From: Sulfurimonas sp.
Lineage (GTDB): Bacteria; Campylobacterota; Campylobacteria; Campylobacterales; Sulfurimonadaceae
Reading direction: 5' to 3'
Assembly: GCA_027063215.1 (NCBI GenBank)
Contig: JAMOSE010000145.1
Location: 1 to 18,695 of the forward strand
DNA: 18,695 nucleotides
Position 1 is the first letter of the stretch, and each line of letters starts with the position of its first letter. The translations under genes and the position numbers were made by a program. Under the pieces are notes generated by a model. That model searched no databases and was not told the DNA's origin. It saw nothing but the letters and a program-made list of their open reading frames with translations. Positions 7,734-14,645 of this stretch are shown piece by piece.

Positions 7734-8638
7734 TATTCATCTATCTTTAATTTTGTAAATTTTATATATATTGCCAAACTTATCAGCAATGCAGCCACTC
7801 CAATAACAATATACATTGCATATATCAGTTTATTTGGATCAATTATCGCAAACTTAAATACAAGCATAAGCGCCTCAATAGAAAGAGCGATGATAATACT
7901 TCCCAAAAATCGCACCATTGTCTTGTGTGGTCCGGAGATATTATGCTCTTTATGCCGCCCAAGTATCTCCTCTTCTATCAATGTTTTGGCAAGGTCAAAA
8001 ATGGCCAAGGAGAGTGTTAGAAGAATTGTTGCTTCAAACATATCTTTTATTTTAAACTTGTCAGGTGTTATCTCATATACAAAAAAGCTCTGTAACCCTT
8101 TAAAAAAGAGCAACATTGCTACTGCAACAAGAGCAAAAGCAAAAGCACCGTAGGCAATTTTGAAAAATTCACTAAAGAGATGATCCATGGTAGTAGGATG
8201 TGCAACTTTAATCGCCTCTTCCAAAGGAACATCAATACATGCTACATATTTCAGTTGCCCATTTTCATTAAAAATAGGTGCTGAAGCAGTAACAGTCAGA
8301 TCCCCTGTTATAAGAGATGGATAAGGATCCGTAATGGTACATCTCTCTTCTCGTACAGCACGATAATAGTATGCTCGATCTGCCCTAATTTTTCCAATAT
8401 CATCATCTATCTGCCCATCGTGTGAAAAAGTTGGACTCACCTGCACACCTTTTTCATCAAGGAGATAAACACCTTCACAGTTTTCAAGTTCTGCTTTGAT
8501 CTTTAAAAGTCGCGGCATTATCATCTCTTGAGTAATAGATGGCAGTCGATTTGGAATATTTTTGGAAAAGAGATAGCAAAAATATGCTCTTGCTTTTGTA
8601 CGCCCTTCAGAAAATCGTTGAATATCTAATGCAACCAT
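7733..8638 (-). CDS. Membrane protein with N-terminal PDC/Cache-like sensor domain and four C-terminal helices
   Basis: A 301-residue protein of two parts. Residues about 10-147 look like a PDC/Cache ligand-sensing fold: GVYLLDEKG (56-64), RAYYYRAVREERCTITDPY (88-106), then TGDLTVTASAPIFNENGQL (111-129) and a closing strand YVACIDV. Residues about 160-292 form four predicted membrane helices (about 160-179, 199-217, 243-265, 270-292), with a hydrophilic link of about 218-242. The helical part recalls the PsiE family, but this is a weak impression. There is no kinase, receiver or GGDEF output. Cache domains normally sit outside the membrane after a first helix. Here none precedes the domain, and an in-frame stop 16-18 bases upstream rules out a longer N-terminus, so the sensor may be cytoplasmic. 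AAGGGGA lies 9 bases before the ATG. It overlaps hisH by one base; I do not know a link to histidine synthesis. Confidence 0.75.
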   Translation of the reverse strand: MVALDIQRFSEGRTKARAYFCYLFSKNIPNRLPSITQEMIMPRLLKIKAELENCEGVYLLDEKGVQVSPTFSHDGQIDDDIGKIRADRAYYYRAVREERCTITDPYPSLITGDLTVTASAPIFNENGQLKYVACIDVPLEEAIKVAHPTTMDHLFSEFFKIAYGAFAFALVAVAMLLFFKGLQSFFVYEITPDKFKIKDMFEATILLTLSLAIFDLAKTLIEEEILGRHKEHNISGPHKTMVRFLGSIIIALSIEALMLVFKFAIIDPNKLIYAMYIVIGVAALLISLAIYIKFTKLKIDE

Positions 8639-8665
8639 ATTTTCATATCCCCTTTATAGTTTTGT

Positions 8666-8693
8666 TTGAATTATATCAAAGATTGACTATAAT
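8666..8693 (+). promoter_or_regulatory. Predicted sigma70-type promoter of waaC
   Basis: TTGAAT (8666-8671), a 16-base spacer, then a perfect TATAAT (8688-8693). Transcription would start near 8700, which coincides with the ATG at 8701. No Shine-Dalgarno sequence lies before that ATG, so a leaderless mRNA is predicted. The element overlaps the promoter of the divergent gene. Confidence 0.45.
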
Positions 8694-8698
8694 GTCAT
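8670..8698 (-). promoter_or_regulatory. Predicted sigma70-type promoter of the sensor-like gene and hisHA
   Basis: On the minus strand ATGACA (8698-8693) is followed by 17 bases and a perfect TATAAT (8675-8670). Transcription would start near 8663, giving a leader of about 25 bases that contains the AAGGGGA ribosome binding site before the ATG at 8638. It overlaps the waaC promoter on the other strand almost completely. Confidence 0.5.
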
Positions 8699-8700
8699 TA

Positions 8701-9705
8701 ATGAACAGAAATATTAAAAAAATTGCTATCGTCAGACTTTCAGCACTTGGAGATATTGTCAACAGTGCTTTTGTTTTACAGTTTATTAAAAAAGAGTATC
8801 CAGAGATTGAAATTTCATGGATTGTTGAAGAAGCTTTTGCGACTATCTTAAAAAATGCAAAACATTTAGATCATATTTATACTCTAAATCTTAAAAAATT
8901 TAAAAAAGAAAAAAACTTTTTACAACTTCAAAAAGAGTATAAAAAATTAAAATCTATTGCAGATTTTGATATAGTTATTGATATGCAGGGACTTATAAAA
9001 TCTGCTCTTGTTGCACGAATTCTCGGAAAAAACACCCATGGATTTAATAAACGCTCAACAAGAGAATCATTAGCAGCACTCTTGTACAAAACAACGACAA
9101 ACATTGCATACCAAGAAAATGTCATTTTGCGTAATGCCCAGCTTGTCGCTGATGCTCTTGATATCTCAATTACACAAAAAATGATAGAAAACAAAGAGCC
9201 CGTTTTTAATGTAACAACACATTTTTCACTGCAAAAAAAGAAAAAGAATATTGTTTTTGTTATTGGAGCTTCATGGCCTTCCAAAATATACCCTAAAGAA
9301 AAAATTGTAACTATCTGCAATGCTTTGGAAGAAGAAAGCTACATCATTTGGGGAAATCAAAAAGAGTATGAAGATGCACTCTGGATTTGTAAACACTCTG
9401 CGTATGCAAAGATGGCACCAAAACTCTCTTTGGATGAACTCGTCTCCTTTATCTCCCATATGGATCTACTCATTGGTAATGATACAGGACCGACACATAT
9501 GGCTTGGGCACAGAATATCCCCTCTATTACATTACTTGGACCAACAACAACACGTATGATAGGTCAGACTTCAAAAAATGTAGGCATAAAATCAGCTTCA
9601 CAAGTAGATATTTTGAAAATCAACAAAAATGATTTTTCAATTCAAACAATTAATGAACAGAGTATTATCAATCAAGCAAAGGAACTTTTAAATCATGGGT
9701 TATAA
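8701..9705 (+). CDS. waaC: Lipopolysaccharide heptosyltransferase I
   Basis: A GT9-family glycosyltransferase of 334 residues that adds the first heptose to Kdo2-lipid A at the cytoplasmic face of the inner membrane. The N-terminus IAIVRLSALGD carries the catalytic-base Asp (Asp18 in this numbering; Asp13 in E. coli WaaC). The C-terminal nucleotide-sugar domain has LLIGNDTGPTHMAWA, matching the GT9 DTG motif. An ATG three codons upstream (8692) is also possible and would give 337 residues. I prefer 8701 because the perfect -10 box covers 8688-8693, which puts the mRNA start at about 8700. The gene's last 11 bases overlap the start of htrB, so lipid A acylation and inner-core synthesis are translationally linked. 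The same pair is adjacent in C. jejuni as I recall. Confidence 0.92.
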   Translation: MNRNIKKIAIVRLSALGDIVNSAFVLQFIKKEYPEIEISWIVEEAFATILKNAKHLDHIYTLNLKKFKKEKNFLQLQKEYKKLKSIADFDIVIDMQGLIKSALVARILGKNTHGFNKRSTRESLAALLYKTTTNIAYQENVILRNAQLVADALDISITQKMIENKEPVFNVTTHFSLQKKKKNIVFVIGASWPSKIYPKEKIVTICNALEEESYIIWGNQKEYEDALWICKHSAYAKMAPKLSLDELVSFISHMDLLIGNDTGPTHMAWAQNIPSITLLGPTTTRMIGQTSKNVGIKSASQVDILKINKNDFSIQTINEQSIINQAKELLNHGL

Positions 9706-10579
9706 ACTACTACTTTTATTAGAAAAATTTTTAATGCTTTTACCGCATAAAATCAGAAAATCTTTTTTTACTCTTTTAGCCTATATTGGCTATATCTCAT
9801 CAAAAAAATATCGCAATATTGCACGCCAAAACCTCAACTTTGCATTTGACAACAGTCTCAGTGATGCCGAGATAAAAGCCATTACAAAGTACAGCTTTAA
9901 AAATCTTCTCTATAATTTTTTATACCTCATGGAGATGCGCAATCTCTCAAAAGAAGAAATAGGTAAGAAGATAACAATTGTTAATAAAGAAGCGGTTGAT
10001 AAAGTTCATGCACAAGGAAGAGGTGTCATCTATGCAACACCGCACTACTGTGCTTGGGAGTTAGGAGCTGCAGGTTTGGTCCTAAAAGTTGAACCCATTG
10101 CAGCAGTTTACAAAAAGCTCAAGAACTCTATCTATGAACAATGGCTTTTAGAAGCTCGTGCTCGCTTTGGCAATACAAATCTTGAAAAAACCAATGTTGT
10201 CAAACCACTTATAAAACTGATCAAACAAGGCAAAGCAAGCGGTATACTTATAGATACAAATATTAATGTAAAAGAGGGTGTTATTATTAATTTTATGGGT
10301 AAACCTCTTCGCCAAACTGCAACACCGGCCTATCTTGCTCGTAAATTTGATGCTGCTATTATTCCTGTTTATATTCGTACAGATGATGAAGAACACTACA
10401 CTATAATTATAGAAGATGAAATTAAAGTCAATAAAACAGATAATGAAGAAAAAGATATTTTAGATGCAACACAGGCTCAGGCTGACTGGCTAAGCCGTAT
10501 CATACAAAAAGAACCGAAATTTTGGTTCTGGATCCATAGACGATTTAAAAATGATCATCCTGAAATTTATCAGGATTGA
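9695..10579 (+). CDS. htrB: Lipid A biosynthesis lauroyl acyltransferase (HtrB/LpxL family)
   Basis: A 294-residue inner-membrane acyltransferase that transfers a secondary acyl chain to the Kdo-containing lipid A precursor. An N-terminal hydrophobic segment (about 5-33) anchors it. The catalytic H-x4-E motif is His117 to Glu122 in PHYCAWELG. The C-terminal WFWIHRRFK (277-285) matches the family's W-x-H-R-R-W/F-like end. Length is normal. The ATG lies inside waaC (11-base overlap) and has AAGGA (9679-9683) 11 bases upstream. The 3' end overlaps the opposing permease gene by 10 bases. Acyl-chain specificity cannot be told from the sequence. Confidence 0.93.
   Translation: MGYKLLLLLEKFLMLLPHKIRKSFFTLLAYIGYISSKKYRNIARQNLNFAFDNSLSDAEIKAITKYSFKNLLYNFLYLMEMRNLSKEEIGKKITIVNKEAVDKVHAQGRGVIYATPHYCAWELGAAGLVLKVEPIAAVYKKLKNSIYEQWLLEARARFGNTNLEKTNVVKPLIKLIKQGKASGILIDTNINVKEGVIINFMGKPLRQTATPAYLARKFDAAIIPVYIRTDDEEHYTIIIEDEIKVNKTDNEEKDILDATQAQADWLSRIIQKEPKFWFWIHRRFKNDHPEIYQD
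10557..10576. terminator. Inverted repeat spanning the overlapping ends of htrB and the permease gene
   Basis: ATCCTGA, a six-base loop AATTTA, then TCAGGAT form a perfect 7-bp stem. The permease stop codon lies within it and the htrB stop directly follows it. On the minus strand a run of five T begins about six bases after the stem, so it could end the permease transcript; the plus strand lacks a T run. It could act weakly in one or both directions. Confidence 0.35.
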
Positions 10580-11625
10580 TGATCTTCTAATTCACATGCT
10601 CTTGTCTGTGCCTCAAAAAGTTTAAGAATTGTCAGAAAAAATGCTGTAATCGCAGGTCCTAAAATCATACCCCAAAATCCAAAAGTTGTAAGACCGGCAA
10701 TAATAGCAAAAAATATAACAAGTTCATTCATATGTGCATCATCTTCATTTAAAAGTTTTTGATTAATCCATTTGATAATCAAAGGCTTAATAAATGTATC
10801 TGCAATAAGTGAAATAACAATAATTGAATAAAGAGCAATAAAAATTGCATAATTCGAATTTCCTATAGCAAACTCATAAATCATAAATGGCAACCACATC
10901 AACATACCCCCAACAACAGGAATCAAAGATGAAAAACCATACATAATACCAAACAAAAGCCCATTATATCCCATAAAAGAGACAGCGATCCCAAAAATAG
11001 CACCTTCAAACATAGCTGTTGTCAAAATTGAGTAAAAGACAACACTCATAACAGCAGAAAGTTCCCGTGCAAGCAAAGTTGACTCTTCTACGGACATTTG
11101 CAGTACACGTTTAATAAAAGAGACTATCGTTTTTCCATTATAAAGAGCAAAGAAATAAAATACGATTACCAAAAATGCATTTTTGACAAAACCGGCACTA
11201 AACGCACCTATTTTTGCTGCTACATTTAAAGAATAAGCAGTTATAGTATTAATATTTATATCTTTAAAAGCATCTGAAAAATAGGGTTTTATAAAGAGTA
11301 AAAATTCCGGTGGATTTTCTATAATTCCGTTAATATACTCTTCAACACGATGTAAAGTATCTGGTTCAAGATGATTTAACCATACCGTTAATGAACCCAA
11401 AAAATAACCCAATGGTGCAAAAAAGAGCACTGCCAGCATAAGGCTTGATATCAATGCTGAAAATAGTTTTGAATGTACTTTTCGCTCAAAATAGTGATGA
11501 ATAGTAGAAGTTGAAATTGCTAAGAGTGCAGCAATAGTAATAACCATTAAAAATGGTGCATAAAGCAGATACATCCAATACAGAGATGTTGCAAAAAGTA
11601 TAGCTATAAAATATTGTGGTTTCAT
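10570..11625 (-). CDS. AI-2E family (PerM/UPF0118) membrane permease
   Basis: A 351-residue polytopic protein of the AI-2E/PerM family. The pattern is typical: two close N-terminal helices (about 5-38), a third at about 57-78, a long hydrophilic loop (about 80-150), then further helices and the conserved ending GFWGMILGPAITAF (316-329). Seven or eight membrane helices are predicted. The family name comes from a few members linked to autoinducer-2 export. Others act as Na+/H+ antiporters, and most are uncharacterised, so the substrate is unknown. The ATG directly follows the ruvB stop (TAAATG, no gap), so it belongs to the panB-ruvB operon and is probably translated by coupling. Its last 10 bases overlap the opposing htrB gene. 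Confidence 0.87.
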   Translation of the reverse strand: MKPQYFIAILFATSLYWMYLLYAPFLMVITIAALLAISTSTIHHYFERKVHSKLFSALISSLMLAVLFFAPLGYFLGSLTVWLNHLEPDTLHRVEEYINGIIENPPEFLLFIKPYFSDAFKDININTITAYSLNVAAKIGAFSAGFVKNAFLVIVFYFFALYNGKTIVSFIKRVLQMSVEESTLLARELSAVMSVVFYSILTTAMFEGAIFGIAVSFMGYNGLLFGIMYGFSSLIPVVGGMLMWLPFMIYEFAIGNSNYAIFIALYSIIVISLIADTFIKPLIIKWINQKLLNEDDAHMNELVIFFAIIAGLTTFGFWGMILGPAITAFFLTILKLFEAQTRACELEDHQS

Positions 11626-12654
11626 TTAAAAAAGTGTCCCATCTTGATTTACACACTGTAGATTCAGTATATCATACGTAGCACGAGTAGCCTTTCGTCC
11701 TTTTGCTGTTCGCTCAAGATATCCATTTGCTATTAAGTAAGGCTCTAATACATCCTCAACCGTTCCTTCATCTTCACTCAGTGCTGCAGCAATAGTACTT
11801 AATCCCATTGGGCGACCATTGGAATTTGCCAGAAGATGTAAAAGACGCAGATCCATTTCATCAAATCCATATGAATTAATACCAAGTTCATCGAGGGCAT
11901 ACTTTGTTCTTTCATGATGAATATAATCTTCATTGGCAACCTCAGCAAAATCTCGAACACGACGTAAAAGGCGCAAAGCAATACGAGGTGTACCTCTACT
12001 TCTTTTTGCAATCTCCAAAGCCGCTTCATGAACGATTTCACGCTCTAATTTTGCAGATGCCTGCTTTATGATTGCTGCCAATTCATCATCTGAATAAAAC
12101 TGCATTCGAAAACTCATTCCAAATCTGTCCCGCAATGGATTTGAAAGCATTCCTGCCCGTGTTGTCGCACCAATAAGCGTAAAACGAGGCAGATCGATCT
12201 TTACAGTCTGTGCGGCAGGTCCACTGCCTATAATAATATCAATACGATAATCTTCCATTGATGAGTAGAGGATCTCTTCAACTGCCGGGGAGAGCCTGTG
12301 AATCTCATCAATAAAAAGAATATCACCCTCTTCCAGATTTGTTAAAATTGCAGCTAAATCTCCACTTTTTTCTATCATAGGTGCAGCTGTTACTTTAATG
12401 TTAGAATGCATCTCATTGGCAATAATAAGTGCAAGTGTTGTTTTACCAAGTCCCGGAGGTCCATAAAAAAGAACATGATCAAGCGCTTCTTCTCTTTTTT
12501 TACTCGCCTCTATAAAAACAGAAAGATTCTTTTTTATCTGCTCCTGACCAATATATTCACTCCATGCATCTGGGCGAAGTGTCTGCTCAGAACTTGCATC
12601 TTCTAATGAAAAAGTTTCAATATCTACTACTCTATCCATTGATAATTCACTCAT
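11626..12654 (-). CDS. ruvB: Holliday junction branch migration helicase subunit RuvB
   Basis: A 342-residue AAA+ motor that with RuvA drives branch migration of Holliday junctions in recombinational repair. Walker A is GPPGLGKT (65-72), Walker B FIDEIH (114-119), sensor 1 GATTRAG (162-168) and the sensor 2 region SRGTPRIALRLLRRVRD (219-235). The C-terminal winged-helix part ends with ERTAKGRKAT (314-323). Length is normal. The ATG at 12654 shares one base with the panB stop (TAATG). A second in-frame ATG at 12639 gives MDRVVDIE, closer to the N-terminus of many relatives, so the protein may start there, five residues shorter. Neither has a strong ribosome binding site. ruvA and ruvC are not in the window. 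Confidence 0.97.
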   Translation of the reverse strand: MSELSMDRVVDIETFSLEDASSEQTLRPDAWSEYIGQEQIKKNLSVFIEASKKREEALDHVLFYGPPGLGKTTLALIIANEMHSNIKVTAAPMIEKSGDLAAILTNLEEGDILFIDEIHRLSPAVEEILYSSMEDYRIDIIIGSGPAAQTVKIDLPRFTLIGATTRAGMLSNPLRDRFGMSFRMQFYSDDELAAIIKQASAKLEREIVHEAALEIAKRSRGTPRIALRLLRRVRDFAEVANEDYIHHERTKYALDELGINSYGFDEMDLRLLHLLANSNGRPMGLSTIAAALSEDEGTVEDVLEPYLIANGYLERTAKGRKATRATYDILNLQCVNQDGTLF

Positions 12655-13445
12655 TAATAGGTATATTTTTCACTTGGAAATTCTCTTGTTTGTACTTCAT
12701 CAGCATATTGCTTAACAGCCGTTTTAACAAGTGTCGATCCATCCATATATTTTTTAACAAACTTTGGAGTAAAGTCTTCAAAAAATCCAAGCATATCAGA
12801 GAAAACCAATACCTGCCCATCTACATTATGCCCAGCCCCTATTCCAATAACAGGGATAGTAACAGCTTGTGCAACAGCTTGTGCAACATCTGCTTTCGTT
12901 CCTTCAATCACCATACAAAAAGCACCCGCTTCTTCTACAGCTTTTGCATCTGCTATCAAAGATTCTTTTTCTTCTTGCGTTTTGCCCTTGACTTTATAGC
13001 CGCCTTCACTTCTTACTGACTGAGGCAAAAGACCAATATGTCCGCATACCGCAATGCCATTGTCAGTTAAATGTTTAATAATCTCAGCCTTATGAGAACC
13101 ACCCTCAATTTTTACACAATCCGCTAATGTTTCTTGAAAAACCCGAGTTGCATTATCAAGTGCTTTTTCTTTTGTAACATATGTGCCAAATGGCATATCA
13201 CATACAATAAAACTGTTTTTAGCACCATTACAAACAGCATTTGTATGATATATCATCTGTTCAAGTGTAGCAGAAATTGTATCACTCTTACCGGCAAAGC
13301 TCATATTGAGACTGTCACCCACTAAAATCATATCAGCACTCTCCTCAAACAGTTTTGCAAAAAGTGCATCATACGCTGTAATCATAACTAAAGGTCTTAC
13401 ACCTTTTGATTTTTTAATCGAAGATATTGTTAATTTTTTATTCAT
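12654..13445 (-). CDS. panB: 3-methyl-2-oxobutanoate hydroxymethyltransferase (ketopantoate synthesis)
   Basis: A 263-residue enzyme that adds a hydroxymethyl group from methylene-tetrahydrofolate to 2-oxoisovalerate to make ketopantoate, the first committed step of pantothenate and CoA synthesis. Mg2+ ligands and catalytic residues fall in place: Asp44 in LVGDSLNM, Asp83 in VCDMPFGTY, Glu114 in KIEGG, the GHIGLLPQS loop (135-143) and Glu181 in VIEGT, with IGIGAG (200-205) near the end of the barrel. Length is normal. No Shine-Dalgarno sequence precedes the ATG, and a -10-like TAAAAT ends seven bases before it, so a leaderless transcript is possible. It heads the panB-ruvB-permease operon, a mixed set with no shared pathway. 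Confidence 0.96.
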   Translation of the reverse strand: MNKKLTISSIKKSKGVRPLVMITAYDALFAKLFEESADMILVGDSLNMSFAGKSDTISATLEQMIYHTNAVCNGAKNSFIVCDMPFGTYVTKEKALDNATRVFQETLADCVKIEGGSHKAEIIKHLTDNGIAVCGHIGLLPQSVRSEGGYKVKGKTQEEKESLIADAKAVEEAGAFCMVIEGTKADVAQAVAQAVTIPVIGIGAGHNVDGQVLVFSDMLGFFEDFTPKFVKKYMDGSTLVKTAVKQYADEVQTREFPSEKYTY

Positions 13446-13451
13446 AGAAGT

Positions 13452-13480
13452 ATTTTAACCAAATATTGCTATAATTTAAA
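13452..13480 (-). promoter_or_regulatory. Possible promoter of the panB-ruvB-permease operon
   Basis: On the minus strand TTTAAA (13480-13475), a 17-base spacer and TAAAAT (13457-13452). The predicted mRNA start is at or beside the panB ATG (13445). The hexamers are only moderate matches. It overlaps the -10 element of the divergent Hpt gene. Confidence 0.3.
13467..13475 (+). promoter_or_regulatory. Extended -10 promoter of the Hpt-trpA pair
   Basis: TGC directly followed by TATAAT, a perfect extended -10 (TGnTATAAT). No clear -35 is visible, as is common for extended -10 promoters. Transcription would start near 13482, leaving a leader of about 17 bases that contains the GGAG ribosome binding site of the Hpt gene. 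Confidence 0.5.
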
Positions 13481-13498
13481 CAATAATTGGAGTATTTG

Positions 13499-13900
13499 AT
13501 GGGTATAAGAAGTGATTTAGATGCTAATTTTGACTTTGAAATTGTTGATGAATTTCTAGACCACTATTCTATGATGGTTGAGAGTATGGAAGTAATGATT
13601 CTCGATCTTCAAAAACCAAATATGTACGAACGCAGTATTAATGAACTTTTTCGTGTTTTTCATAATATAAAATCGGCATCTGGATATCTAAATATCATTC
13701 CCATGAATAAACTTGCCGCTTTTGTAGAAGATGAATTAGAAATTCTTCGAAATAAAAAGCCGCCAATAACACAAGAGACTATTGATTGGCTTTTAAACAT
13801 CAGTGATATGTTTGCTGCATGGCAAGATGATTTCAAGGCAGATAATACGCTTAGTAAGATCAAATACTCTTTACTTAAAATCCCTGATTTGGAAAAATAA
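13499..13900 (+). CDS. Stand-alone histidine phosphotransfer (Hpt) domain protein
   Basis: A 133-residue, all-helical soluble protein. The sequence LFRVFHNIKSASGYLNI (50-66) matches the Hpt phosphorylation motif (H-x-x-K-S/G-x-A/S), with His55 as the likely phospho-accepting residue and Lys58 conserved. A following helix LAAFVEDELEILRNKK fits the second conserved helix of the bundle. There is no kinase, receiver or catalytic domain, so it would shuttle phosphate between a hybrid kinase and a receiver, or act as a docking partner. CheY in this window is one possible partner but nothing shows it. The start at 13499 is chosen because GGAG sits six bases before the ATG; an in-frame TTG 12 bases upstream lacks such a site. 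It precedes trpA by 4 bases and is divergent from panB. Confidence 0.75.
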   Translation: MGIRSDLDANFDFEIVDEFLDHYSMMVESMEVMILDLQKPNMYERSINELFRVFHNIKSASGYLNIIPMNKLAAFVEDELEILRNKKPPITQETIDWLLNISDMFAAWQDDFKADNTLSKIKYSLLKIPDLEK

Positions 13901-13904
13901 ACAT

Positions 13905-14645
13905 ATGAAAAATTTAGTAGCATATATAACATCAGGCTATCCTGATAAAAACTTTACAATTGATTTAGCATTGGCATTAGGTGAAAATGGCGTAGATACG
14001 CTTGAACTGGGAGTTCCTTTTTCGGATCCTGTTGCTGATGGCCCCGCTATAGAAAATGCAAATCACAAAGCACTAGAACTTGGTTTTAAATTTCAAGATC
14101 TTCTTGAAATATCACAAATTGTTGCACCCAAAGTAGATACCTTATGGATGGGTTATTTTAACAGTTTTTATCAACAAGATATGAAAAAACTTCTACCACT
14201 TGCAAAAGAGATTGGTATTAATGGATTAATTATTCCTGATGTCCCCCATGAAGAAGCACTTTTATATAAAAAACTTTTTGAAGATAATAAATTAACAAAT
14301 ATCTCCTTTGTTGCACCGACAGACTCGCCACAAAGGATAGAAACAATCGTCAAAGATGCCAAAAAATTTATCTATATGGTAGCCTATACAGGCATTACAG
14401 GTTCTGGTACTGCAGAAGATTTACAACCATTTTTAGCATCTATTAAAGAGTACACAAATACTCCTGTTTATGTAGGTTTTGGAGTTAATGAAAAAACAGC
14501 AAAAGAGAAAGTACAGGGAGCGGATGGAGTCATCGTAGGAAGTGCGTTTATTAATATTCTTTTAGATGAAAGCTTGACAAAAAGTCAGCAGATTCAAGCG
14601 TGTTCAAGTTTGGCACAAAATATTAAAGATAAAATCAATTCATAA
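13905..14645 (+). CDS. trpA: Tryptophan synthase alpha subunit
   Basis: A 246-residue (beta/alpha)8-barrel that cleaves indole-3-glycerol phosphate to indole and glyceraldehyde 3-phosphate and channels indole to TrpB. The catalytic Glu34 and Asp45 lie in the signature LELGVPFSDPVADGPAI. The phosphate-binding segment YTGITGSGT (161-169) and GVIVGSAF (208-215) are present. It is about 20 residues shorter at the N-terminus than E. coli TrpA because it begins directly at the first barrel strand, a form I associate with Campylobacterota. A longer reading frame reaches back to 13803, but it overlaps the Hpt gene and adds no conserved sequence. trpB is not adjacent, which is unusual. A hairpin directly after the stop probably ends the transcript. 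Confidence 0.95.
   Translation: MKNLVAYITSGYPDKNFTIDLALALGENGVDTLELGVPFSDPVADGPAIENANHKALELGFKFQDLLEISQIVAPKVDTLWMGYFNSFYQQDMKKLLPLAKEIGINGLIIPDVPHEEALLYKKLFEDNKLTNISFVAPTDSPQRIETIVKDAKKFIYMVAYTGITGSGTAEDLQPFLASIKEYTNTPVYVGFGVNEKTAKEKVQGADGVIVGSAFINILLDESLTKSQQIQACSSLAQNIKDKINS

Noticed and set aside
7413..8153. Open reading frame of 246 codons on the plus strand opposite hisH and the sensor-like gene
   Set aside because: It is antisense to two well-supported genes, with a low-complexity Ile/Lys/Ser-rich translation and no family resemblance.
8539..8700. Longer N-terminus for waaC
   Set aside because: The extra residues overlap the divergent sensor-like gene, cover its promoter, and are absent from heptosyltransferases, which begin just before the I-V-R-L-S-A-L-G-D motif.
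10510..10529. Inverted repeat AGAACC/GGTTCT inside htrB
   Set aside because: Six-bp stem with an eight-base loop inside codons of the conserved C-terminal region; no T run and about 50 bases before the stop. Likely chance.
13487..13498. TTG start for the Hpt gene
   Set aside because: The GGAG site at 13489-13492 lies after this TTG and is correctly spaced for the ATG at 13499.
13803..13904. Longer N-terminus for trpA
   Set aside because: It would overlap the Hpt coding sequence by about 100 bases and add no conserved sequence. The ATG at 13905 gives the expected first barrel strand.
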